Source: Rhodanobacteraceae bacterium
GTDB lineage: Bacteria; Pseudomonadota; Gammaproteobacteria; Xanthomonadales; Rhodanobacteraceae
Direction of reading: 5' to 3'
Assembly: GCA_016790075.1 (NCBI GenBank)
Contig: JAEUPP010000039.1
Span: 310,001-374,000 of the forward strand
Length of the DNA: 64,000 nucleotides
In this document: in pieces, positions 8,557-17,182 of the stretch
Position numbering within the stretch: the first letter of the stretch is position 1
Layout: each line of letters starts with the position of its first letter
Translations under genes and position numbers: made by a program
Notes under the pieces: model-generated
What the model was told of the DNA's origin: nothing
Databases searched by the model: none
What the model saw: the letters and a program-made list of their open reading frames with translations, nothing else

Positions 8557-8713
8557 CTCGTCGCACTCGACGAGATTTGCGGGGCGCCATACTAACTAGC
8601 AAGAAACCTCTCGATTCCGACCGGCCCAGGGCCGGACCGGTCGTCCCGCTGCGGCGGCAAAGCGCGCAGCTCGCCAGGGAACGGCTTGGTCCATTAACTC
8701 CCAAGAGAGGTTT
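8557..8713 (+). promoter_or_regulatory. structured leader of the autoinducer synthase with anti-Shine-Dalgarno pairing
   Basis: The 277 bases between the regulator and the synthase contain no gene but several paired elements. AAACCTCTC at 8604-8612 is a perfect nine-base complement of GAGAGGTTT at 8705-8713, which includes the synthase ribosome binding site (GAGAGG, 8705-8710). Two local hairpins are also present: CTCGTCG/CGACGAG at 8557-8574 and CCGGCC/GGCCGG at 8621-8635. If the long-range pair forms, the ribosome site is hidden, so synthase translation could be switched by an RNA or protein that opens it. This is inference from base pairing. Confidence 0.4.
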
Positions 8714-8719
8714 GCAGTC

Positions 8720-10009
8720 ATGTCTATTTCCTTCCTGTCCGTCGTCACCCCCTCCTTCCCGCAGCTACAGCAGGCGTGCGCACCCGAGCTGCCCGAGTTC
8801 GCGCGGCTGCGCGTCGAGCGTTTCCATCAGGACCGCCTCCAAGTCGGTTGGAGCGGCCGTCACATCCTGCGCGGCGCCCGGCCCGGACCAGGTGCGCTTA
8901 TGCTGCAGAGCAATGACTATCTTGCGCTGACCCGCCACCCCGAAATCGTCGATGCGCAGCGCGCGGCACTCGCCAGCTCCGGCAACGGCAACATGATGTC
9001 GGGATTGTTCCTGCAGGAAGACGACGAACCCCTGCATGTGCTGGAACGCGAACTCGCGCTCGCGCTGGGCAGCGAAGAAACCATCCTGTGCCAGTCGGGT
9101 TATGCCGCGAATGTAGGCCTGGTCCAGAGTCTCGCTGGCGAGCGCACGCCGGTTTATATCGACATGCTCGCCCACGCCTCGCTATGGGAAGGCATCAAGG
9201 CTGCCGGGGCGCAGGCAGTTCCGGTATTCCACAACGATCCGGAATATCTGGAAAGGCAGATCCTGCGGCATGGCCCCGGCGTGGTGCTGGTCGACTCGGT
9301 CTATAGCACCAACGGCAGCGTGTGTCCGCTGCTAGAGCTGACCACGATCACCGAGCGCCACGGCTGCGTCTTCGTCGTCGACGAATCGCATTCACTCGGC
9401 ACACACGGCACGCATGGAGAAGGACTGGTCGCGAGTCTGGGGCTAGCCAACCGCGTACATTTTGTTACGGCGAGCCTCGCCAAGGCCTATTGCGCCCGCG
9501 CCGGGCTGATCAGCTGCAGCCGCCGCTTCAAGCCCTACTTCGCGTTCGAGTCCATGCCAGCAATCTTTTCCTCGACCCTGTTGCCGCAGGAGCTGGCCGG
9601 CATCGACGCTTCGCACCGCGTGATCCAGCGCGAAGGCTGGCGGCGCGCACGCCTGCAACATGTCACCCGGCGCGTGCGTGAGGCATTGCTCGACCTGGGC
9701 TACCCGATACGCGAGGGAACGGAGCAGATCATTGCACTAGAAGTCGGCAGCGAGGCCGCTGTCATGCGGGTGCGTGATGCCTTCGAGGCAGAGAATGTGT
9801 TTGGCGCCATCTTCTGCGCACCGGCAACAGCAAAGAACCGCGCGCTATTGCGTCTGACCCTGCATGCCGGCCTCGACGATACGGCGGTCAACCAGCTGAT
9901 CGACGCCTGCACACGCTTGCGGGACAAGGTTGATCTGCCCGAATGGAGCGCCATGCGACGCGAGCGCCGCCATAGCAGCAAACCCACCGCACTGGTTGAT
10001 GTGGCCTGA
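8720..10009 (+). CDS. cqsA: alpha-hydroxyketone quorum-sensing autoinducer synthase (CqsA/LqsA family)
   Basis: This 429-residue PLP-dependent enzyme of the alpha-oxoamine synthase fold condenses an acyl-CoA with an amino acid-derived substrate to make an alpha-hydroxyketone or aminoketone signal. Family traits are the N-terminal LMLQSNDYLAL, the MMSGLFLQEDDEPLH segment (92-106) typical of CqsA rather than of KBL or BioF, LCQSGYAANVGL (123-134), the cofactor-binding DESHSLG (221-227) and the PLP lysine in TASLAKAYCARAG (K255). GAGAGG ten bases upstream of ATG 8720 is the ribosome site. It lies downstream of its cognate kinase and regulator in the same direction, so the three genes form one complete signalling module. 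Confidence 0.9.
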   Translation: MSISFLSVVTPSFPQLQQACAPELPEFARLRVERFHQDRLQVGWSGRHILRGARPGPGALMLQSNDYLALTRHPEIVDAQRAALASSGNGNMMSGLFLQEDDEPLHVLERELALALGSEETILCQSGYAANVGLVQSLAGERTPVYIDMLAHASLWEGIKAAGAQAVPVFHNDPEYLERQILRHGPGVVLVDSVYSTNGSVCPLLELTTITERHGCVFVVDESHSLGTHGTHGEGLVASLGLANRVHFVTASLAKAYCARAGLISCSRRFKPYFAFESMPAIFSSTLLPQELAGIDASHRVIQREGWRRARLQHVTRRVREALLDLGYPIREGTEQIIALEVGSEAAVMRVRDAFEAENVFGAIFCAPATAKNRALLRLTLHAGLDDTAVNQLIDACTRLRDKVDLPEWSAMRRERRHSSKPTALVDVA

Positions 10010-10132
10010 GCATTGGAGCAGACCTGAACCCGGGCTTGCAGCAAGGCTTGCGCACCTCGCTGTACCCTGTTGAGACTGGGCTCACGACACGCTCAACTTG
10101 CTGAGCAGTTCTCCTTTCGATCGACATCAGGA

Positions 10133-10160
10133 ACGAAGGCAGCCCAAAAGCTGCCTTCGT
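10133..10160. terminator. strong hairpin between convergent synthase and pirin genes
   Basis: ACGAAGGCAGC (10133-10143) and GCTGCCTTCGT (10150-10160) form a perfect 11-base stem with a six-base loop. There is no T tract on either side, but the position between two converging genes suggests a bidirectional transcription stop or an mRNA end-stabilising structure. Confidence 0.5.
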
Positions 10161-10191
10161 CCCCGAAGCATACGGCACCGGATTGGCGCGA

Positions 10192-11061
10192 TCAGCGATC
10201 AGGCGGCGCAATGAACCCGGTTTCATCCGGCACCAGCGCAAAGCGCTGCTCGGACCAGTCCTGCTTGGCACGTGCTATGCGTTCGCGAGTCGAGGCAACG
10301 AAGTTCCACCAGAGATGGCGTGGCCCGTCCAGTGGATCGCCACCGAACAACACGAGACGACTGTCTTCGAGCGCGATCAAGCGTGTTGTGCCCCTATGCA
10401 ACACGGCCAGCTCGTTGCATGCAATGTGTTGGCCGTCGATGTCGACCGCACCTGAAATCACGTAGATGGCACGTTCCGCAGTATCGGCCTCGATCTCATG
10501 CGGCGTGCCGGTGACTAGCTGCAATATCGCGCACAGGGTCGGCGACGGCGCGGCAACAGGCGAAACAGCACCATAGGCACGACCGATCAGCAGATGGATA
10601 GCAACATCTGGCCTCTGAAGGCGCGGTAGCTCAGCCTCGGGGTAATGCCGAAACCAGGGCGGGCTTTCCTCCTGAGCCAGCGGCAGAGCCAACCAGGTCT
10701 GCACGCCGTGCAGGAGCTGGCCATTCGCCCGAGCTGCATCGGTAGCACGCTCCGAATGGACGATGCCGCGTCCGGCGCTCATCAGATTGACGTCACCGGG
10801 GCAGATTTCCTGCACTGTACCCAGACTGTCTCGATGCACCAGGCTGCCAGTCAACAGGTAGGTCATCGTCGCCAGCCCTATATGCGGATGCGGCCGCACG
10901 TCGGCGGCATTTCCGGGCGGCACCTGTATCGGGCCGAATTCATCGAAAAACACGAATGGTCCGACCGAACGCGCAAGCCCGTGCGGTAGCGCGCGGCGTA
11001 CGACCAGACCGCCGCCAATATCGTGACTGCGCGATACGATGCGAAGCGCTGCAGCACTCAT
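10192..11061 (-). CDS. pirin family protein
   Basis: The 289-residue bicupin protein has the N-terminal pirin cupin with GPFVFFDEFGP, the metal-binding PHPHIGLATMTYLL segment, an HRDSLG motif and the SAGRGIVHSER signature, followed by a C-terminal Pirin_C-like domain. Bacterial pirins are cytoplasmic metal-binding proteins. Some, such as YhhW, oxidise quercetin and others bind metabolic enzymes. ATG 11061 was chosen because the frame's earlier ATG (11088) falls inside the terminator of the upstream cold-shock gene. No substrate can be assigned from context. Confidence 0.9.
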   Translation of the reverse strand: MSAAALRIVSRSHDIGGGLVVRRALPHGLARSVGPFVFFDEFGPIQVPPGNAADVRPHPHIGLATMTYLLTGSLVHRDSLGTVQEICPGDVNLMSAGRGIVHSERATDAARANGQLLHGVQTWLALPLAQEESPPWFRHYPEAELPRLQRPDVAIHLLIGRAYGAVSPVAAPSPTLCAILQLVTGTPHEIEADTAERAIYVISGAVDIDGQHIACNELAVLHRGTTRLIALEDSRLVLFGGDPLDGPRHLWWNFVASTRERIARAKQDWSEQRFALVPDETGFIAPPDR

Positions 11062-11085
11062 CAGGCTACCCGCTCTGGCGCACAA

Positions 11086-11119
11086 CAAGAAAAAACGCCA
11101 CGAATTGCTCCGTGGCGTC
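11086..11119 (-). terminator. rho-independent terminator of the cold-shock gene
   Basis: Read on the minus strand, the stem ACGCCACG/CGTGGCGT (11118-11111 with 11102-11095) encloses an eight-base loop and runs into a T-rich tract ending near 11087. It lies 31 bases after the stop codon of the cold-shock gene and separates it from the pirin gene. Confidence 0.8.
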
Positions 11120-11149
11120 AGAACTTTTCACTGCACGTCTGTCGCGTGG

Positions 11150-11359
11150 TCAGACCGGGCTGACTTCATCAGCCTGCAGGCCTTTCTGGCCCTGCACTAC
11201 CTTGAAGCTCACCTTCTGGCCCTCCTGCAGACTCTTAAAGCCAGTCCCCGTGATAGCGCGGAAATGGACGAAAACGTCCTGGCCGTTCTCCCGGGCAATG
11301 AAGCCAAACCCCTTGGCATCGTTGAACCACTTAACGGTACCAACCTCACGATCCGACAT
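11150..11359 (-). CDS. cold-shock domain protein (Csp)
   Basis: This 69-residue protein is a single five-stranded cold-shock domain with the RNA-binding motifs KGFGFI (RNP1) and DVFVHF (RNP2) and the usual GTVKWFN start. It binds single-stranded RNA and DNA and acts as an RNA chaperone. The start at ATG 11359 follows GGAGAG with seven bases between. The frame's longer upstream part is leader sequence. About 190 bases without a gene separate it from the divergent hydrolase, so a long 5' leader of the sort seen on csp mRNAs is likely. A clear terminator follows. Confidence 0.95.
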   Translation of the reverse strand: MSDREVGTVKWFNDAKGFGFIARENGQDVFVHFRAITGTGFKSLQEGQKVSFKVVQGQKGLQADEVSPV

Positions 11360-11552
11360 GAAACGCTCTCCCAAGCTTGAACATTGACGGCACGCCGTCG
11401 GCTTACTGGTTGCATGGCTCAAGAGAAAGCGATGACGCGAATCAACCGATCGGCTGGCATCGGGTCAAACATTCAGACCGTGCAAACACAGCGTGATCAG
11501 TCTACTCAAGCTTTTTAACAAAATCGACAGTGTCTGAACCGCGGCCGACTGA

Positions 11553-12464
11553 ATGACCACAGACTCATGCGCGGACTACTATTGCCGCATGCCTAGCCCG
11601 ACCCTCGCAGCCGATACCCAAGACGCCCTGCCGGTATTCAGCGGCGATGGCCATGAAGCGCGTCTGCTGCTGCATTGCGGCAAACCGCACCGCGACCTGG
11701 GGCTGCTCTGGCTGCCGGCTATGGGGGTTGCGGCGCGCAAATACCGCCATTTCGCCGCAGCGCTTGCCGCCCAGGGCTGGACAGTAGCGGTCCACGAATG
11801 GCGCGGCCTGGGCAGCAGCAACTGGCGTGCCGCGCGATCCTGCAACTGGGGTTACGCCGAATTGCTGCGTGATATTGCCGCGAGCCGCCACGCGCTGGCT
11901 ACGGCATTGCCTGAGCAGCGCTGGGTTCTGGGTGGACATAGCCTGGGAGCCCAGCTTGCGGCGCTGGCTATTGCGCGCATGCCCAGCCACTACGCCGGTT
12001 ATGCCCTCGTGGGCGGCGGCCATCCCTGGTGGCGGACCTTCCCCGGTTGGCACCGTGCGGTGCTGCTTGCAGCCATAGGCTGGTTCCGTACGGTATCGGC
12101 CATCTGCGGTTATTTCCCCGGGGAACGTGCGGGCTTCGCCGGTCGAGAAGCCCGCGGTGTGATGCGGGATTGGTCGGCAAGTGCCGGCGACGGCAGCTAC
12201 CGGCCCGCGCATCTTGATTTCGACGCCGAAACCAGTCTGCGCCGGGTCGCGCTGCCCGCACTCGCCATACGCCTGCGCAGCGACCGCTATGTGCCGCCGC
12301 CGTCGCTGGACCACCTTCTCAACAAGTTGCCTTTGCTGCAGTTGCAACGAACCGAGATCAAAGACAGCGAATTCGCCGGTGGGCGCGCCGGCCATTTCGA
12401 GTGGCTACGCGAACCGGGACCCGTTGTACGGCGCACCGCCTTATGGCTGGAAGAACTGACCTAG
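11553..12464 (+). CDS. alpha/beta hydrolase
   Basis: The 303-residue protein has the alpha/beta hydrolase fold. The oxyanion region is LLWLPAMGVAARKY, the nucleophile elbow is GGHSLGAQ, and a C-terminal acid and histidine (GHFEW) complete the likely triad. Its closest style is the YheT/serine aminopeptidase group of putative esterases (COG4757-like), whose substrate is unknown. No signal peptide is evident. ATG 11553 has no clear ribosome site, and ATG 11589 (MPSPTL) is an alternative start. It is divergent from the cold-shock gene and ends just before a 68-base palindromic repeat. Confidence 0.8.
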   Translation: MTTDSCADYYCRMPSPTLAADTQDALPVFSGDGHEARLLLHCGKPHRDLGLLWLPAMGVAARKYRHFAAALAAQGWTVAVHEWRGLGSSNWRAARSCNWGYAELLRDIAASRHALATALPEQRWVLGGHSLGAQLAALAIARMPSHYAGYALVGGGHPWWRTFPGWHRAVLLAAIGWFRTVSAICGYFPGERAGFAGREARGVMRDWSASAGDGSYRPAHLDFDAETSLRRVALPALAIRLRSDRYVPPPSLDHLLNKLPLLQLQRTEIKDSEFAGGRAGHFEWLREPGPVVRRTALWLEELT

Positions 12465-12490
12465 CCATCACGCGGGCCGTCCGCAACCAT

Positions 12491-12558
12491 TAGCCCGCAT
12501 TTCTCACCCCTCTTCTACTACGGCTGCCGATACGAACGGGTGCGGGAAATGCGGGCTA
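12491..12558. repeat. 68-bp palindromic repeat, copy 1
   Basis: The element begins with TAGCCCGCATTTCTCAC and ends with a near-exact inverse, GGGAAATGCGGGCTA, enclosing a short centre with CCGATACGAACGG. A second copy of the same length lies at 17909-17976. Each could fold into one long hairpin. The arms and size fit a REP-like or MITE-like dispersed element, here between the convergent hydrolase and fumarase genes. Confidence 0.75.
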
Positions 12559-12614
12559 GCGCGAATCTCCCAGCCTTGCACCCTGCTCGCCGGCGGATCA
12601 GCCGCCGGACGCAG

Positions 12615-14129
12615 TCACGCCACCACGACGGGAATCTTGCCGATACGGGCCTGCCATTCTCTGGGGCCGGTCTCATGCACGGAAACGCCGGTAGCATCGA
12701 CGGCGACGGTAACCGGCATATCCTTGACCTCGAACTCGTAGATCGCTTCCATGCCCAGGTCTTCAAAGGCAAGTACACGCGCGGCCTTTATGGCCTTTGA
12801 CACGAGGTAGGCCGCTCCGCCGACAGCCATCAGATAGACGGCCCGGTTGTCACGGATCGCCTCTATCGCGGTCGGACCGCGTTCGGACTTGCCGACCATG
12901 CCGAGCAAGCCCGTCTGCTCCAGCATCTGGCGCGTGAACTTGTCCATACGCGTGGCCGTCGTCGGGCCGGCGGGCCCTACGACCTCGTCACGCACCGGAT
13001 CGACCGGACCCACGTAGTAGATGAATCGGTTGGTGAAATCGACCGGTAGTTTTTCACCACGATTGAGCATATCGATCATGCGCTTGTGCGCTGCATCTCG
13101 ACCGGTCAGCAGCTTGCCGCTAAGCAGTATGACCTCGCCCGGCGCCCAGCTCGCGACCTCGTCGCGCGTTATCGCGTCGAGATTCACGCGACGCCCCTTG
13201 GACGCGTCATATGTCAGGGTAGGCCAGTCCTGCAGAGACGGCGGCTCCAGCGTGACCGGCCCCGAGCCGTCCAGCACGAAATGCGCGTGCCGTGTCGCCG
13301 CGCAGTTCGGAATCAGCGCAACCGGCAGATTCGCCGCATGCGTCGGGTAGTCGCGCACCTTGACGTCAAGCACCGTCGTGAGACCACCCAGCCCCTGAGC
13401 ACCGATACCGAGCGCGTTGACCTTCTCGTACAGTTCAAGACGCAGCTCTTCGGCACGATTGGAGGGGCCGCGCGCGATCAGGTCCTGAATGTCGATAGGT
13501 TCCATCAGCGCTTCCTTGGCCAGCAACATGGCCTTTTCCGCCGTGCCGCCGATGCCGATACCGAGCATGCCCGGCGGACACCAGCCAGCGCCCATGGTCG
13601 GCACGGTCTTGAGCACCCAGTCAACGATGGAGTCTGACGGGTTCAGCATCGCGAACTTCGACTTCGCCTCCGAACCACCGCCCTTGGCAGCTACGATCAC
13701 ATCGACCTGGTCGCCGGGCACTACGCGCATGTTGACTACGGCTGGCGTGTTGTCGCGAGTGTTCAGGCGCTTGCCAGCCGGATCCGCCAGCACCGAGGCA
13801 CGCAGTTTGTTGTCCGGATGGTTGTAGGCACGGCGCACGCCTTCGTTGACCATATCTTCGACGCCGAGCTTCGCGTTCCAGCGCACATTCATACCGATAT
13901 CGAGAAAGACCGTAACGATGCCCGTGTCCTGGCAGATCGGGCGATGGCCCTCGGCACATAAGCGCGAGTTGATCAGAATTTGCGCCATCGCATCGCGCGC
14001 GGCAGGCGATTCCTCGCGCTCGTAAGCAACGGCAAGGTTCCTGATGTAGTCGACCGGGTGGTAGTACGAGATGTACTGCAACGCATCGGCGATGCTCTGG
14101 ATAAAGTCTTCCTGCTGGATCGTGGTCAC
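12615..14129 (-). CDS. class I fumarate hydratase (iron-sulfur)
   Basis: The 504-residue enzyme hydrates fumarate to L-malate in the TCA cycle using a [4Fe-4S] cluster. The three cluster cysteines are visible as C66 in RPICQDTG, C184 in GWCPPGM and C276 in PNCAATRH. The C-terminal domain has the GPTTATRMD and VGGAAYL segments. It is a single-chain class I enzyme combining the alpha and beta parts, like FumA/FumB, and is oxygen sensitive. The start is GTG 14129 (VTTIQQED), which matches the family N terminus. An ATG at 14177 would add 16 unlikely residues. The gene stands alone. Confidence 0.93.
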   Translation of the reverse strand: MTTIQQEDFIQSIADALQYISYYHPVDYIRNLAVAYEREESPAARDAMAQILINSRLCAEGHRPICQDTGIVTVFLDIGMNVRWNAKLGVEDMVNEGVRRAYNHPDNKLRASVLADPAGKRLNTRDNTPAVVNMRVVPGDQVDVIVAAKGGGSEAKSKFAMLNPSDSIVDWVLKTVPTMGAGWCPPGMLGIGIGGTAEKAMLLAKEALMEPIDIQDLIARGPSNRAEELRLELYEKVNALGIGAQGLGGLTTVLDVKVRDYPTHAANLPVALIPNCAATRHAHFVLDGSGPVTLEPPSLQDWPTLTYDASKGRRVNLDAITRDEVASWAPGEVILLSGKLLTGRDAAHKRMIDMLNRGEKLPVDFTNRFIYYVGPVDPVRDEVVGPAGPTTATRMDKFTRQMLEQTGLLGMVGKSERGPTAIEAIRDNRAVYLMAVGGAAYLVSKAIKAARVLAFEDLGMEAIYEFEVKDMPVTVAVDATGVSVHETGPREWQARIGKIPVVVA

Positions 14130-14400
14130 GGGTCGCTGGCGCTGTGCTGACGAAAGGCATTCATTGTATGCCAGCACACCGCCCGTGTTAGCAGCCGCAG
14201 CGGACGAGGCATGCGGATGCGCCCAAGCCCGCCCTGTGGCCGCGCCGAACTTTGCCGGGTCTGCGGCGCGCGTTCCGCGCTGGGCGCCCGGCGATGCTTG
14301 GCTGCCTTCGGTTCAGTGATCCATGAATTGCCGCTCTCCGTACGTGCTGAGGACACCGCCGGAATGGCCGGCACTCAACTACGGTAGGGAGGGTAGGCTC

Positions 14401-15672
14401 ATGATTTACGCTACAGTTCGCAGCGCTTTGCTCACGCTTTTGGGGTTGAGCTGCGCCGGCAGCGTATTCGCCGCAGGCGGTCCCATTGCCGACAGGCAGG
14501 CGGGTTCGGACCTCGTCATCGACGTTACCGCTGGCTTGCCGGGCGCCAAAGGATTCACACCAGAAATCTGGCGTAGCCAAGGCACCGTAAACTTCGCACC
14601 GGCTGATGCCAAATCCGCCGAGACCGCCTGGGCTGAGCGCAGCCGCGCGAAAGCCGACGTCGACACCAAGCGAAGCGACGGCAAGACAGTAAGCAGCGGC
14701 GATCAGTACTGGACCGCCGTCAACGCGAAAACCGGAGCGAAGTACCGTGTCGAGATGCCGCGCGAACTGGCGCATGAACTGCATCGTCTCGCGCTGCAAT
14801 CGGGCAGGGCTTCGGGTTCAGCGAAAGGCCAGGCTGATGCGCTCGCTGAAGCTGGCACCGATGCCGGCCTCAAGGGCTGGAGTGACGGCGACGATACGCG
14901 TACACGCCGCTACGACAACACGGCATTCCCGTTCCGTGCGATGGGCCAGATGGGCGGCGGCATGAATTCAGGCTGCTCGGGCACACTCGTCGGCCGCCGC
15001 CATGTGCTGACCGCGGCGCACTGCGTATACAACCGCACCAACGACAGCTGGTATTCGATTGCCGCGACGCGCTTCCGCCCGGGTCGCGAAGGCAACTGCG
15101 CTGGCGAAACCTGCGAACCCTATGGCGCGCACGATGCCACCTGGTATTTCACGCCGGAACAGTTCCGCGATAGCGATACCGACTGGACTTACGATTACGC
15201 CATCATGGTGCTCGACACGGCGCCGGGCGATGAAACCGGCTGGATGGGTTATGTCGCACTCGGCGCGGACAGCCTGCGCGACTACTGCGACGCAAACGCA
15301 TTCAGCACCGGCCAGTGCTTCAATCGCGGCTATCCGGCCTGCGGACTGTCGAACGCCCCCGTGCGCTACGAAACCTGCAAGCAAGGCTGGGCCTATCAGG
15401 ATACGAAAGCCTGCAACATCGGCAGCTTTTCCAGCATAGGCAGCGATGGCTGGAACGCGCGCTTCTCCACTAATTGCGACCTCTCCGGCGGTCACTCCGG
15501 TTCTGCGGTCTATACCAATCGCTGGGCCGGTAGTCAGAACGTCGTTGTCGGCGTCGTCAGTACGCAGACCTGCACAACCTGCACGGCCTCAGACGATTAC
15601 CCGAACGGCATCCGCCGCCTTACTCCGGACGTGCTCGACGCGATCAGCTACTTCAAGTCGGCAATGCCGTAA
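14401..15672 (+). CDS. secreted trypsin-like serine protease
   Basis: This 423-residue preproprotein has a Sec signal peptide (about 1-22, ending VFA-AGG), a long pro-region to about residue 185, and a chymotrypsin-fold domain close to V8/glutamyl endopeptidases. The triad is H207 in TAAHC, D265 in TYDYAIM and S366 in GGHSGSA. Many paired cysteines fit an extracellular enzyme. The start at ATG 14401 follows GGGAGGG. The frame's earlier ATG (14323) would spoil the signal peptide. It is preceded by divergent fumarase and followed by a GTCGGGCGA/TCGCCCGGC hairpin (15701-15720). Confidence 0.9.
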   Translation: MIYATVRSALLTLLGLSCAGSVFAAGGPIADRQAGSDLVIDVTAGLPGAKGFTPEIWRSQGTVNFAPADAKSAETAWAERSRAKADVDTKRSDGKTVSSGDQYWTAVNAKTGAKYRVEMPRELAHELHRLALQSGRASGSAKGQADALAEAGTDAGLKGWSDGDDTRTRRYDNTAFPFRAMGQMGGGMNSGCSGTLVGRRHVLTAAHCVYNRTNDSWYSIAATRFRPGREGNCAGETCEPYGAHDATWYFTPEQFRDSDTDWTYDYAIMVLDTAPGDETGWMGYVALGADSLRDYCDANAFSTGQCFNRGYPACGLSNAPVRYETCKQGWAYQDTKACNIGSFSSIGSDGWNARFSTNCDLSGGHSGSAVYTNRWAGSQNVVVGVVSTQTCTTCTASDDYPNGIRRLTPDVLDAISYFKSAMP

Positions 15673-15700
15673 TCCGCTACTTTCAGCAGGACGGTATAGA

Positions 15701-15720
15701 GTCGGGCGATTTCGCCCGGC
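15701..15720 (+). terminator. terminator-like hairpin after the serine protease
   Basis: GTCGGGCGA and TCGCCCGGC pair over nine positions (one G-T) with only TT as the minimal loop, 29 bases beyond the protease stop. The tract after it is GC-mixed rather than T-rich, so it may be a weak or factor-assisted terminator. Confidence 0.4.
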
Positions 15721-15839
15721 TTCTGCGTAGGCGCTGTCCACCGGCGCACGACGTCACCCGCATTTCTATGACTCGTGCCCGTGTACGCCCCTTTTGTGAC
15801 CCGATAAGATCCACTGCGGAGCCACTCTAGCCGCCTTCC

Positions 15840-16442
15840 ATGCCTATCCTGCTTCTGCTGATCAGCTTGGTCCTCCTGCCTGCAACAGCGGTGGCGGAGC
15901 GCGGATCAGACAACGGGAAGCCGGAGATCATTGTCGAGGGCCAGGGCAGCGGCGCCGGCTTTCAAGGCCTACTGGTCGATGCGATACGCTCCGCCGACCG
16001 CATCGTGGTTACCGAGCACTCAAATTTATACGACAGCGACAACGAGACTACGGAACGGTTCGACGGGCCGTACTTCGTCTATGCGTCTCATGAGCTGGCC
16101 GCCGCAGAACGGCTTTGGTTGCTGCGGGCCGTCGAATCTGCCGACCCACTGGCAACGCAGGATCCAATGTGCGGCTTCTCGCCACATCATGCGGTGGAGT
16201 TCTATGTCGGCGGCCGCCGCGACAGCACGCTCGAAATCTGCTTCACCTGCGACCAGCTGCAATGGGACGCCGTCAAGGCGTTTTATCCGGATGAGTTGCT
16301 GCCCGTACTGCGCAACCTGATTGCGACAGCGGGATTGACTGCCGACCAAGGCTGGCGCGAAAAACTCCGCACGGTCGAGCGCGACACGTTAAAGGACGAG
16401 TACACCGATCCGGCTGCAAAGCGCTGGCCAGCGCGGTGGTAA
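15840..16442 (+). CDS. exported protein of unknown function
   Basis: The 200-residue protein begins with a clear signal peptide (MPILLLLISLVLLPATAVA). The mature part holds three cysteines, one as CGFSPHHAVEFYVGG and two as CFTCDQLQW, a pattern that could bind a metal or form disulphides. The sequence IVVTEHSNLYDSDNE and the C-terminal WREKLRTV segment do not match a family known to me. It lies 168 bases after the protease in the same direction, without a good ribosome site before ATG 15840, and 125 bases before another exported protein. Confidence 0.6.
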   Translation: MPILLLLISLVLLPATAVAERGSDNGKPEIIVEGQGSGAGFQGLLVDAIRSADRIVVTEHSNLYDSDNETTERFDGPYFVYASHELAAAERLWLLRAVESADPLATQDPMCGFSPHHAVEFYVGGRRDSTLEICFTCDQLQWDAVKAFYPDELLPVLRNLIATAGLTADQGWREKLRTVERDTLKDEYTDPAAKRWPARW

Positions 16443-16567
16443 TACCGGTTATCCCACGCCCAGGCCGAGCCGCACAGTGGAATCTGCTGTGCCTAATGGA
16501 GTCTTAGACGCCGGCACGGCAATGAACGGCGCAGCCGCACTACTGCTTCAGACTTCGGAGCCCGACC

Positions 16568-17179
16568 GTGGCATTGAGTGAAAAAAACCGCGAACCCAAG
16601 ACCCGTACGCCGCTTCGGCACCGTGCGGCGACAGGACATGCACTATCGATTTGGTTAAGTGCTGCAGCTGCGCTTGCCGCCAGCGTCGGCGTTGCCTACG
16701 CCGGACGTCCAGTGCATGAATCGCTCGCAAGTGTTGCCGTGCGGGCGCAGCACATAGTCGTTGCGGAAATCGTTGCGGCCGATGAGTCTGACGACGAGGC
16801 TGAGCACAGCATCGACATCGAAGCGACTCCGGAACAGGTGATCGCCGGCCCCGCGCTCGAAAACGGCATGGAGGAAACGCTGACCTGCCGCTATTCCGAA
16901 GAACGCGTGCAACACCGCGGCGATGCGGTGGTGTCGCCACTGGTCAGCGGATCGGGTGAGGAATTCCGCATACGCCGTGGCGACCGGGTGATTCTGCTGC
17001 TCGCGGCTCAAGCTCTCACAGCAGCGCCACCAGACGCCCCCTCCCAGTCCGCACCTGATGACGAGCAGCTCACGCAGTCTGAAACTCTAGATTGCAGGCT
17101 TCTGCGGGTTGAATCACTGCAGAACCGCATCGCTATTCTGCGCTTTCTGCGCCAGCCCACAAATCGCAGGCCTGAATAG
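16568..17179 (+). CDS. exported protein of unknown function
   Basis: The 203-residue protein starts at GTG 16568 and has a basic N terminus followed by a hydrophobic segment (about 25-45, ending AYA-GRP) that looks like a signal peptide. The mature part begins VHESLASVAVRAQHIVVAEIVAA, a pattern seen in small secreted proteins that start with a beta-rich domain, and contains a proline- and acid-rich stretch near residues 158-175. I do not recognise a family. It may be cotranscribed with the exported protein upstream. Confidence 0.5.
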   Translation: MALSEKNREPKTRTPLRHRAATGHALSIWLSAAAALAASVGVAYAGRPVHESLASVAVRAQHIVVAEIVAADESDDEAEHSIDIEATPEQVIAGPALENGMEETLTCRYSEERVQHRGDAVVSPLVSGSGEEFRIRRGDRVILLLAAQALTAAPPDAPSQSAPDDEQLTQSETLDCRLLRVESLQNRIAILRFLRQPTNRRPE

Positions 17180-17182
17180 CCG

